This document shows positions 13,049-21,653 of a stretch of DNA of 21,653 bases, in pieces. The notes under the pieces were generated by a model. It saw nothing but the letters and a program-made list of their open reading frames with translations. It was not told the origin of the DNA and made no database searches. Each line of letters opens with the position of its first letter. Position 1 is the first letter of the stretch. The translations under genes were made by a program, and so were the position numbers. Source of the stretch: Krasilnikovozyma curviuscula (lineage: Eukaryota; Basidiomycota; Tremellomycetes; Cystofilobasidiales; Mrakiaceae); assembly GCA_014825775.1 (NCBI GenBank), contig MVAQ01000306.1, positions 1 to 21,653 on the forward strand, in the 5' to 3' direction.

Positions 13049-14960
13049 CTATCCAGAGTTCTTCTTCAACATCTTCATGCCGCCTTTCCCAGCGACTTTG
13101 GCGGGCGCGGCAGCGTAGTGCCCAATCTTGCCGAGCAGACCGGCTTTGTGCTGGGGAGGGGTGGTTGCTATTAGGCTGGAGGGTACTTCGGTAGGCGTCT
13201 TGACAGAGACAGAGTCTTCATCAATCTCGCCTGGTGGGCTCACGAGCGTCAAGCTTGATCTTTCCGAGTGCTCGTTGCCGTCGTCGACGGGTAGCGTCCG
13301 TGGTGTCGACGGCTCAGACGCAGAGGGTTCCGTTGATGGGTTCGGTGATGACGCCTGGTCCTCCTCGATGTAGTGGACCGGTGTCTGACCTGATTCAGCA
13401 ATGATTTTGGATTTCGACGGGAAGCTGGTGAGGGCTTCGTCTTCGTCCCCCCACCCTTTGAATGCTCGTTCACTCAACCCGACGGTACCTCCTAGAGCAA
13501 CCCAACGAGAGAGATTCTCTGAGCGGCGTTGCAGCGCAACAGATATCAGTGTCGGCCAGTATTCGTCGTGAGTGTAAGCAAACTGGAGCGCGGACATGGA
13601 GATAGCAGCGTTAGAACTACCTGGTATTTGAAGACAAGAGTACGATTGATAACATCAGGGCATACCTCTTGAATCCCACCCCATTCAGTGGGAACCATCT
13701 CCTTCCCGACCAGCCCGCTCTCAACAATTCCACCGCCGTTGGTGTTCGTCCTGCTCCTCGTGTCGGCGCTCAAGAAGGGCCACAGCAGGTTGACGAACGC
13801 CGTGACGGACCAGGGCACGTTGATAAGGTTGGCAGACTTCATCCGGTTGACGTAGTGCGCTTGACAGAGGTTCAGCAGCTTGACGCTGAAGCCCAGGGAA
13901 GACGACCCGCCAGATTTGGCTCGACCGGCGACTGTTGATAAAGGAGGGTCGTTAGAATCTCGATTGAAGGAAATGAAGAGGGAAGAGATCTCGAGAGACG
14001 TACAGTTGACGAGCAGCATAGTTTGTTGCACACCGGGGCCGTAGAGATCGATACTTCGGTCGAGGAGGAATAGGTTGTGGAGGAGTTTCCTGTTACTTGG
14101 AGGAGCTAGCACAGAAATTAAAAAAACGAAAGGGATGAGAGTGTCAGGTCTCCCTCTGTTGAAAAGGTTTGGGGCGATGAGAGTGAAACGCGCTTACTTG
14201 TATTTTGCGAGTTTCTGTAGAAGAAGAGCGGTTCACCCGTCGTCGTGTATCCTGACACGATCACTTTCCCATTTCTCGACTAGAAAAAACCATTCAAGAA
14301 GAAGGTTATGGTTCTAGAAGACAAATGTGAAAAGTTGTCAAAGGAATTGCTCACCTCAATCTCTACCTCCTTCGCAACCTCCTCAACCCGATCTAACCTC
14401 CATTTCCTACGAAATTGCAGCGTTTCCGTCAACCTTGTTATTGCTGTTGCAGCTACCCAGTACGTTGTGGTGAGATATCTGGCGACCCGAAAAACGCGCG
14501 TCGACGTCAGTCCAAAATGGATGGGAGTAACAAGGAGCGAGGCTTTTATCAGCGCGGGAGCGAACAGGGCCGAGAGAAGAGGGGAAAACCTTACCGAATG
14601 AGAGTCTCTTTTGTCTAGAAAAGCATTATCCATTGACCAAAAAAGGGGATGCCAGCGAAGGATTAGGTGGAGCAGTTTGATCGAAGTTCAGTCGGCGTAA
14701 CTCACCAGGAAATACCTCTCCGATTCCCGCAATCCGACGATGTCCTCGACCGCCTCGTTCTCCAAATCATTGGGTATAGCACTAGCATCAACAACTTCTG
14801 TGACGGGAAATGCAGGGGCCAAGGATTCAGGAGTTTGTTCGTGCGGCAGCGACTGGAAATGCTGCAACACGGTCGTGTAGGCTTCGCTCTCGGCTGGAGA
14901 AAGCGACTGCTCTGGAGCTACGTTCCTGTATTCCTTGGGCACAATTGGGGTTACAATCAT
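13049..14960 (-). CDS. Sec14-like CRAL-TRIO lipid-binding protein, 7 exons
   Basis: This is a probable phosphatidylinositol/lipid transfer protein. The exons, in transcript order, are 14960-14706, 14614-14595 (20 nt), 14478-14355, 14279-14198, 14105-14004, 13931-13666 and 13582-13049, giving 460 aa. The CRAL-TRIO N-domain spans about 78-133 (RYFLTKETLIRYLTTTYWV, then a helix with QFRRKWRLD). The lipid-binding lobe spans about 137-310: GKVIVSGYTTTGEPLFFYRN, QQTMLLVN, GFSVKLLNLCQAHYVNRMKS, NVPWSVTAFVNLLWPFL and EFAYTHDEYWPTL. The last 150 residues are Ser/Thr/Pro/acidic and probably disordered, ending in a basic segment, KVAGKGGMKMLKK. ATG 14960 is the first in-frame Met. For exon 7 the acceptor at 13583-13584 was chosen because it alone keeps phase and gives the conserved YTHDEYW. 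Which Sec14/Pdr16 subgroup it belongs to is unclear. Confidence 0.9.
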
Positions 14961-15887
14961 CGTTTGAACGGTCTGTTTGGGTGGTTGGGACTGAGAAGAG
15001 GGGCGATTTCGACACACCCGACCAGCCTTTGAAGCAGTTATTCGAGGGGCGTACAGGGGAGCTCTGCTGATCTGACCTCAAGAGGGGCTGCGAAATTTTC
15101 TGCAGCGGTAGGAGTGCTAGGGAGCAGTTCTGTTGGCTATATCTCTATTCAGAACGATTTGGTGGTTTGGATGGGAAAAAGTAACGTCGAGTGAGCAAAA
15201 CGCTAAATAAAAATAGGCAAGGTCGACCAAGAGTTACGTCGACGTTCCGCGACCCCCGCCACTTTGCTCCAAACGGCCCCAAAAGGTAAGCCAACCTACG
15301 GGCGAGGTAATGAATGGGAATTTTGTTGAGCTGATTCCATACAGAGTCACGAACACTATTCAAAACCGATGCGAGATCGCAAGGGCGGCGAAGCGCAGTG
15401 TTTAGGGTTGGTCGCGCCTTCGCACACACGTTTGTTTTCGCCAAAGAACCCAAAATCTCGCACTGCTCTTACTTTCCCGGAATTGAATCGTTGAATAGAG
15501 CGCTCAAAAGGAACCGGATAAGTAGGAAGCTGTCACCTTGGAGGAGAAGTATGAAGCGACTCTCCGATCTCCACTCCTTGCTTCTTTCAAAAGTACAAAT
15601 GGGCTGGATTTTTTCCAGGTGCTCGGAAGGGGTTATCAAGGGGTGACTGAAGAGAAGTGTGGCCGGCTTAGAGACTGGGTTAAAATGTGGGGCTTACCAA
15701 AAATAATATAATAAAAATCACCGTGTAGCACTGGATACTGAACCGAAAGTTGGTTTCATCAGCCTATGACGTCCATAGAGAGAAATTGGTGAGCTCAGGA
15801 CTTCGCTACATCACTGAAGGAAATCGCAATGCTAATTGGAAGTCTGTCCATTCTGTTCTCTCCCTTTGGTTTCATCAGATCAGCATT
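14961..15887. promoter_or_regulatory. Divergent promoter gap, CRAL-TRIO / TMEM205-like
   Basis: At 927 bp this is the largest gene-free stretch. Open frames on both strands (for example 15145-15453 minus and 15398-15646 plus) begin with non-ATG codons and show no family resemblance. The 13-mer ttggtttcatcag occurs at 15750-15762 and 15866-15878, the second just before the TMEM205-like start; both look like splice acceptors, so a 5' UTR intron is possible. An AT-rich patch lies at about 15698-15720. Confidence 0.55.
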
Positions 15888-16679
15888 ATGTACTCGTTAC
15901 CTCCTTCGACAATCGGACTCTCCACCTTGACATCTCTCATCGACCCTAAAGGGATCCATCTCCTTGCCTTTGGATATCTCTACGGTGTCAACGTCTGGCA
16001 GACATTCGCTGTGAATAACTCTTTGTTTCATTGAGTCTGGTCAGCGAGCTATTTCTTGGTTCTGACGACTTCCGATTTCTCGCTCGATGGTGTGATTTAT
16101 GTCAACAAGGGTGGCATCATTGCATTCCGATCTCTTCCAAGAAGTGGCTTCAGAACATTACAGCACAATATCTTCCCAGTCTACTTTGCTACCAAGTAAG
16201 CTTAAACTACGCATTTGAGTGCGTCACCGCCATCTGAAATCGTGTTCTCCTTGGAACTACAGTCTGGGAGCATCAGCGCTTCTTCTCTTCCTCCACACCC
16301 TTTACTCCTCCTCTCTGACTCCAGCGGCGTCCCGTAATCTCACCACGACGTTGCTGGGTTTCTCAACCGCCCTGCACGGGCTGAACCTTCTCGTTGCTGG
16401 CCCTGCAACGACAAAGATTATGCTTGAGCGCGCTAGGCAGGAAAAGGATGACGGTAGAGGTTGGGATGATAAAGCTGTAAGTTGTATAAAGCCGCTTCAC
16501 ATCGAAAAAAGGGCTGCTGACTTCCTTTCGTTTTCTCGAAGAACGCATCGCCTCAGATGAAGAAACTCAACAAGAGATTTGGAATGGTCCATGGGATCTC
16601 CTCTCTCTTGAATTTATTTGCCTTGATCACTATCACCATACATGGTCTTTGGTTGGGCAAGTATGGTCTGGACTATTGA
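15888..16679 (+). CDS. TMEM205-like (DUF4149) membrane protein, 4 exons
   Basis: This is a small membrane protein of the TMEM205/DUF4149 family; its molecular function is not established, and human TMEM205 is tied to cisplatin resistance and vesicle trafficking. The exons are 15888-16010, 16110-16195, 16263-16476 and 16542-16679, giving 186 aa (human about 189). Four hydrophobic segments are evident: about 22-47 (HLLAFGYLYGVNVWQTFAGG), about 70-88 (LGASALLLFLHTLY), about 95-125 (TTTLLGFSTALHGLNLLVAG) and about 158-182 (GISSLLNLFALITITIHGLW). Family hallmarks are IIAFRSLPRSGFRTLQHNIFP followed by VYF, and KLNKRFGMVHGISSLLN. The start at 15888 is the first in-frame ATG; upstream codons are open but lack Met. 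Intron 1 uses the weaker donor gtgaat. Confidence 0.9.
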
Positions 16680-17075
16680 TGGCGGCGTTGTGACTGAGAA
16701 TACCCAGTTCTCCGTGATTCATCCCACAATGATCTGATTGTTTGACGTCTGTGTGTGCTTAAGCATTTTGATCCTTTTTGAGAAGTAACCCCTTCCCTTC
16801 TAATAGACAGCATGGAGAACTGGCAAGAGTTGCAGTCGTGTCATACTTGCGCTTTCAGCAGCATATCCTTCTTTCAGTAAAGAAACGACATGAGCGCGGA
16901 TTGAAAAAATATAATAATATCACCAACGATGGGTTATGGATGTAAAAGATCCTTCAGGTTCAAATACAGTGACCTTCAGGAAACAGAGAAGATATGACCC
17001 AAGTTCTACGGTAGCGATCCCTCATCTTCAGAAAAAAGACTGGCGACTACCCAAGATCTACCGTAGCCTAGCTTT
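16680..17075. other. Convergent 3' gap, TMEM205-like / CAS1
   Basis: These 396 bp lie between facing stops. They hold a poly(A/T)-rich patch (about 16905-16925) and a diverged 19-bp repeat pair next to the CAS1 stop, described separately. No gene is seen. Confidence 0.65.
16997..17067. repeat. Diverged 19-bp repeat pair with 9-bp inverted core
   Basis: acccaagttctacggtagc (16997-17015) and acccaagatctaccgtagc (17049-17067) match at 17 of 19 positions. Because one change sits in the near-palindromic core, ctacggtag and ctaccgtag are also exact reverse complements. The RNA could therefore form a 9-bp stem. The pair lies 10-80 bp past the CAS1 stop codon, so within its 3' UTR. Confidence 0.75.
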
Positions 17076-20000
17076 TTATAGCTGACTAAACCAATTTAAC
17101 GCCCAACATAGTCCTAAAATCATCAACAGCCTCGCGCCCGCATGCTTCCACAACGCATCAACCTTGGTTGACTTCGCTGAAACAGAAGGGCCCGTAGGAG
17201 GACCACGTAAGTTGAACATCCACTCGGGCCACGACGGCTTCCTCAAATCGGCTCGTGGGGGTTCCTCTAACGCTGCGCCTTCCGCATCCGATTTGTTGAC
17301 CTTCATTCCCACCCCCCCTCCACCTTCAACAGGCGCTGCAGCAGACTTGTCTCCAGATGTTGGAAGCAGCGGGATGGAAGACTCCCCACCACCGTTTGAA
17401 GAACCACCCACGGGAGCTGCTGGTTGTTTCTTCTTCATTTTGCCCAGGACCCAAGTCGTCATTTCGCCCGTCGCGCCAGCAACCTTGTGACTCAGGAAGA
17501 TGAAGATAATGGATGTGAACACAACGTTGACGTATCTCCATTTGGTACCTGGAACAACGATGAGGATTCCCTTTGTGTCCGCCGCGAGCCAGATGTGGTA
17601 CTGGAGGATGAACGTCTCTAGGGAGCACTGGCCAATGAACATGAACACTTTAGAATTGACTGATCGGAGGAAGGGCGTCGCGTTGCGGAGAACTGTAAAG
17701 GCAAGGACTGGTACGGCAGAGACCAGAGGGTGCCACTTGTTGTATGCAAACTTGTTCTCGCACGTCAGTTCAAACCACATGAACCACACTAAGGCAATGG
17801 CGGAAAGACCGGTCGTTGCCTTGACAGCGTTTGGCCAGAGTGCATGGTTGGTCAGACCGAGATCCTTGATCTTGATAAAGGCGTAGGCTGTGAGCATTCC
17901 GACGTAGACGATCCAGAGATCAAGCGTTACTCGGAAGTACCATTCCTTAGCGGACCAGTTGACATTGGCGACAATGGAGAGAGCCTTGAAGATGTACTCC
18001 AATGGCCATTCAGCCTTCATGAACCAAGTGACGAACGCACACGAGGCAGCAAGTTTACCGAGTATGAAAGCTGGCTTGTCGTTGTACTTGCTGCCTAGGA
18101 CCATGGTTCCGTAGATGATGAGGTACCAAAAGGAAACCAGTGGCTGCGAAATAAAATCCTAATGAGAAGGCAATACATGCAGCAGCAAGAAAGCAGTACT
18201 CACAGAGAAGTAGTATGAGATGTAGGTGGTTTGCATAGTATAAGCCAACACCAACGGGAGAATATTTAATCGAACCATAACCATAGCAATCCTGTTGATT
18301 CCATAGTCAGCCTTCTTGTAATAAAATGTAAAGTGACCATCTGAGGCAAAGAAAAAGAATAATTTAGAACGAAAAAGCTTCGGTTAGTCATGACGGCGAC
18401 TTACACCCAGTCATAAACAAGTACGCAGCCACACAGGCTCTGATAGGGTTGTAGATACCAGAGATCTTGGATGCACCGATGTAGTGATATATCAAAATAG
18501 CAACTGTGGAAGAAGGCTGCTTTAATACGAAGCTCAAGACCGGAAATTGGATGGGAACACTCACTCTGCATCCATCCCTTCCACTCATCAGTTTGTTCTC
18601 TATTCAAGTACCCCAGATCCTTGTCACCGACTTTCATTGTCGCAAGGCCAGCGACTAGAGTGGCCAAGCACATGGTTCCAAACGTGATTGGGTCGTACGC
18701 TTTGCTCTCTTTGGACCACACGCCCGTCCGGTCGGAGAAGAACAAGAGGGCGATGGCGATTCCAAAGATAGTCAATGCTGGAGAGATTTCTTCTGATGGG
18801 AACCATTTCAGGAGCTTGGGGTAATGGGCTGGCCAAGATAGAAAAGTCAGAGCGCGTCACTGAAGATTGTGTAATGGAAGAATTCCTTCGCAAACTCACA
18901 GAGTTGACGGCTGAGAAGTCTGCCGAGAGCAGCCCATGCGACAACAAAGAACAGGACAAGCCACTGGCTGGGTCTAAGAGCTGGATATTTCCTGCAGCAG
19001 GTCTTGTCGAGCGGGAAGTTCTTTGGCAGGACGTCGTTACACCTCAAGTTGTATAAAATCTGAGACTGGGTTCCCAAGATAGCTGGTGAGTAGTGAAGAC
19101 CGTCAATCGTTTCACTCTCTGGGAGAAGCTCGTTGAAGGCCAAAGGGATCGAGATTGGTGGTGGCGGATGAGAAGACGAGTACTGCGAACCGCCAGTGTT
19201 TGAAGAGAAGGAGCTTGAGATTGAGAAGGCGGTTGTCAAACGAGCACTCAAATCTGAGTTCATGGCATCCACATCTGGTCTCTGTAGCGTCGCTTTACGC
19301 TCCTCGCTCAGTTTCTCCTCAACGGGTTCGAGCACAGGTAAGAAGACGATCTCGTCGGCGAGTAGGTTTGGGTTCGTTTTTGTCGGACTCGATTCCGATA
19401 CCATATTGAAAATCTTGTCGATTTGGGACTCCCATGCAGCGAGACCACCGGTTGACGGGTGTCGGAGGTACCAAAGGCCTGAACCAAGGACAAGAAGAGC
19501 AGGTTGTGGGGCTTGAGGTGCTTGGTACGATGGTAAAGGAGTGTGTGGGTGGGACAAGAGAGTCATCGTGCTGGTCGAGTTCAAAAATCTATGCCACAAT
19601 AGTTTATAGTTATGAAGAGAGGATCAAAACAAGAAAGGGCGAGGAAGCTTACGGATCCCATCTGAACTCGAATTCGATAGCCTCACCGCCTGTAGCTGTC
19701 GTCAAGAACGTGTAATCTCTGTGCTTCTCGCCAGCGGTTGGTCCCTCTGGTAGAGAAGGATCTGCTGTTCGAGCCATAGAGAAGAAGAGCTGACGAGTGA
19801 TCGAGTCTCCGATGAAAAGCAGGCGACGCGAAGCAAGGCCTAAACCACACGGAGGAAAGAACCAATTTTCGAATCAGCTTCACCTGAAGAGCGACATAAA
19901 GGGGAACGAGGCAAGATAGGAAACAAGGGACTATGTACTCACACGTAGACACGTCCTTTTGCGAGTATTTATGGGTCATACATCCGTCTGGCTGCCAATT

Positions 20001-20267
20001 TTTGTGTGTGCCTGGGTCCAACCACTGGCCGGTTGTCAGCAGAGAGTTGCAGTGAAACTTATCACCCATTTCTATCACACCAAGAAACACCACGATTGTC
20101 TTAGTATTATAGAGAAATGAAGCAGGGGAGATGAAAGAAAACGACCTACCAATCACGAAGAATCTCATCAGGCCAGCGAAGAGAGCGACTGTAATGACAC
20201 CCATGCTGAGCCAGTTTGGCCATTCTGGATTCAGAGTAGGGGACTTCCTTGGAGCAGACGGAGGCAT
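17076..20267 (-). CDS. CAS1: CAS1 glycan O-acetyltransferase, 8 exons
   Basis: This is an orthologue of Cryptococcus Cas1 (capsular glucuronoxylomannan O-acetylation) and human CASD1 (sialic acid O-acetylation), a Golgi enzyme with a lumenal SGNH esterase-like domain fused to a multi-TM acyltransferase domain. The exons, in transcript order, are 20267-20150, 20071-19943, 19839-19653, 19588-18900, 18828-18565, 18503-18405, 18340-18204 and 18143-17076, giving 896 aa. There is an N-terminal TM at about 19-40. Block I is FIGDSITRQ with Ser95, GSGLW lies at 180-184, and the DGLHYS block gives Asp307 and His310, so the catalytic triad is complete. About ten TM segments follow from about residue 355, including [35 protein letters not shown] and [20 protein letters not shown] Gly/Pro/Ser-rich tail precedes a final TM segment ending NWFSQL. 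The donor glycan in this species is unknown. Confidence 0.96.
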
Positions 20268-20715
20268 CGTGAGCAGGTCCTCACTTTGCCAACCAGCAAC
20301 TTTCTAATGAGCTCAATGCAGTTTGGAGGAAAAGCCTACGGCGGGATCAATCGCGATATGTGTGGCGGGTTGCGGGTGAACCGATTAGTTTGGAAATTCT
20401 GGCAGGAACCGGTCGAGCATGTACAGCGTAAAAAGAATCATAAGCAGGATGATGAGATACAAGAACAAGAGCATATTCGTTTACAAAAAGAAGCCAAAGG
20501 ATGGCCTAAGCACGACTGCAGCTTTGATCCTTGTACATTTCGGTACGTGCTGCTACTGCATGGTGCCTATGAACCAGTCGCCGAATATCGAAACATAACT
20601 ATGCACTATTTCACACGCCTCTATGTCACAAGAGAATCCTTCGTCAAGATCTGGGAGAAACCGAAATAGAGTTAGTCACGGTCGCGGGATGTGGTCGCGT
20701 CTCGTTACACTCACG
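20268..20715. promoter_or_regulatory. CAS1 promoter / bHLH 3' gap
   Basis: These 448 bp lie between the CAS1 start and the bHLH stop, both genes on the minus strand. They must contain the CAS1 promoter and 5' UTR and the bHLH 3' UTR. No TATA box is obvious. A plus-strand open frame covers most of it (listed separately). Confidence 0.55.
20307..20669 (+). CDS. Unassigned 120-aa open frame (doubtful)
   Basis: From ATG 20307 an uninterrupted frame of 120 codons ends with TAG at 20667-20669, head to head with CAS1 (starts 40 bp apart). The product is hydrophilic and rich in Lys, Glu and Gln in its first half (RKKNHKQDDEIQEQEHIRLQ), with aromatic residues and two Cys in its second half. I recognise no domain, signal peptide or TM segment. 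It has no intron, unlike every confident gene here, and it sits in the CAS1 promoter. It may be chance or a lineage-specific small protein. Confidence 0.2.
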   Translation: MSSMQFGGKAYGGINRDMCGGLRVNRLVWKFWQEPVEHVQRKKNHKQDDEIQEQEHIRLQKEAKGWPKHDCSFDPCTFRYVLLLHGAYEPVAEYRNITMHYFTRLYVTRESFVKIWEKPK

Positions 20716-21653
20716 CTACTCAGGGATCTCGTCTAGCTTTAATTCCTCCATTGATTCCAAACTAGGAGCGCCGTTGTTTCTGCCCCTTAGCACATCTGGA
20801 CTCGGCGAGCACAACCCAATCAACAAGCTGGCGGCAAGCACCTCGTCCGCTGTCGAGCTACGTCTTTGTTTAGACGTGGATGAGGTAGTCGTTGCGGTGG
20901 GTGGTTTCTGCTTCTTGGTTCGAGCTTCAATTAGGGCGGTATCTTCTTCTGATTCAGTCTCAATGCCGCTCCATTCTCTGTCCGCTGCGGTTATCGGGGG
21001 TGTTGATTTCGAAGCCTGGGCTGAGGAGGGACCAGCGGCGGCTTCATACTTTCTCTTCTTGTACGGCGACTGGGTATCTCCACCACTAGTGACATTGTCT
21101 AGTTCAGTTTCCAACGATGTGACTTTCCTCATCCTAGAACCGAGAAACAGAGATATCAATTGTTTGCGATGACTGTCAGAGTATACAAATGAGGAGGCTC
21201 TTCAAACTCACAAGTCCTTAACAAAGCTGACAGTCCTCACCAGAACTTCCAGTTTGAAATCTTTTCCGCCAATTGCAGTTCCACCGGTTCCATCGTCGAC
21301 CTCCACCGCTGTTACGACGGCGGGGGGGACGAGTTCCCTGAGCTCTGCAAGGGCAGAGTTGATCTTTTCCCTTCGACGACGCTCAATCAGAGAATGGTTG
21401 ATTTTTCGTTGGGTGTCGCGATTCGATCGCGTCGGCTTGGTCGTCGTCGTCAATAGAGCTGGCTCGACCTCTCTCGTCGTAGCGAAAGGCAGCGCGACGT
21501 GCGCATGATTATTCTTTCTGCTTCCCCGCCCTTTGACTGGCACACTTCCTCCAGTTCCTACCAGTGGGATCGTAGGTTCAGAGAGTTCCAGTGGTGGGAG
21601 GTACTGCGAGCCTGAAACGGCGAGGAGAGGAGGCGTGGGGTCTGGGGTAGGGG
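20716..21653 (-). CDS. bHLH transcription factor, 5' end outside window
   Basis: This is a DNA-binding basic helix-loop-helix protein. The visible exons are 21653-21212 (open at the window edge) and 21133-20716, a 78-bp intron, and at least 285 residues. The basic region INHSLIERRRREKIN carries the His-Glu-Arg spacing (H..., E+4, R+8) that in class B bHLH proteins reads CACGTG E-boxes. Helix 1 is KINSALAELRELVPP; an acidic/Gly loop follows (VEVDDGTGGTAIGGKD); helix 2 is LEVLVRTVSFVKDLMRKVTSLETELD, which spans the intron exactly in frame. The C-terminal part has a KKRK patch and Ser/Thr-rich sequence and ends DEIPE. No ATG is found upstream in frame before the edge, so the N terminus is missing. 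The target pathway is not readable from the sequence. Confidence 0.88.

Noticed and set aside
15145..15646. Opposed open frames in the CRAL-TRIO / TMEM205-like gap
   Set aside because: Both begin at non-ATG codons, overlap each other and show no recognisable features; the gap is better read as a promoter region.
15750..15878. Repeated 13-mer ttggtttcatcag upstream of the TMEM205-like gene
   Set aside because: It is pyrimidine-rich and acceptor-like, so chance or a 5' UTR splice site explains it; too little for a repeat element claim.
15698..16925. Similar AT-rich patches flanking the TMEM205-like gene, considered as element ends
   Set aside because: The similarity is limited to low-complexity A/T runs, with no target-site duplication or transposase.
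16953..16965. ggttcaaatac as a possible tRNA B-box
   Set aside because: The surrounding sequence gives no A-box, acceptor stem or anticodon arm.

Overview
The window is a gene-dense stretch of a nuclear fungal genome, most likely a basidiomycete. Every recognised gene is broken by many short spliceosomal introns, mostly 55-140 bp, with GT donors (usually gtgagt or gtaagt) and pyrimidine-rich AG acceptors. Intergenic gaps are short, and the gene set includes a CAS1-type O-acetyltransferase, a secreted intradiol dioxygenase and an intron-rich phosphoketolase. Tremellomycetes or a related basidiomycete lineage fits best. The sequence alone does not fix the genus.

Nine protein genes were rebuilt exon by exon; every junction keeps the reading frame and restores family-typical sequence. 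In order: phosphoketolase XFP (+, 45-3867, 15 exons); V-ATPase subunit F VMA7 (-, 4298-5180, 5 exons); NatA catalytic subunit NAA10/ARD1 (+, 5326-6391, 8 exons); secreted intradiol ring-cleavage dioxygenase (-, 6755-7931, 6 exons); Lsh/HELLS/Irc5-type SNF2 ATPase (+, 8644-12710, 16 exons); Sec14-like CRAL-TRIO protein (-, 13049-14960, 7 exons); TMEM205-like four-helix membrane protein (+, 15888-16679, 4 exons); CAS1 (-, 17076-20267, 8 exons); and a bHLH transcription factor (-, 20716 to beyond the right edge, 5' end missing).

The first eight genes alternate strand perfectly, so each neighbouring pair is either convergent (shared 3' gap) or divergent (shared promoter gap). The genes do not form one pathway. 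They cover central carbon metabolism (XFP), vacuolar acidification (VMA7), co-translational N-acetylation (NAA10), extracellular aromatic metabolism, chromatin remodelling, lipid transfer, an unknown membrane function, glycan O-acetylation and transcription control.

I found no mobile element, CRISPR array, rRNA or tRNA, and no convincing new multi-gene system. The points worth a second look are at gene-structure level: a start codon that appears to be split by an intron in XFP, an 11-nt micro-exon in NAA10, a 20-nt micro-exon in the CRAL-TRIO gene, a Gln-to-His change in a conserved helicase motif of the HELLS-like gene, an in-frame duplicated segment in the dioxygenase, and a repeat pair in the CAS1 3' flank.
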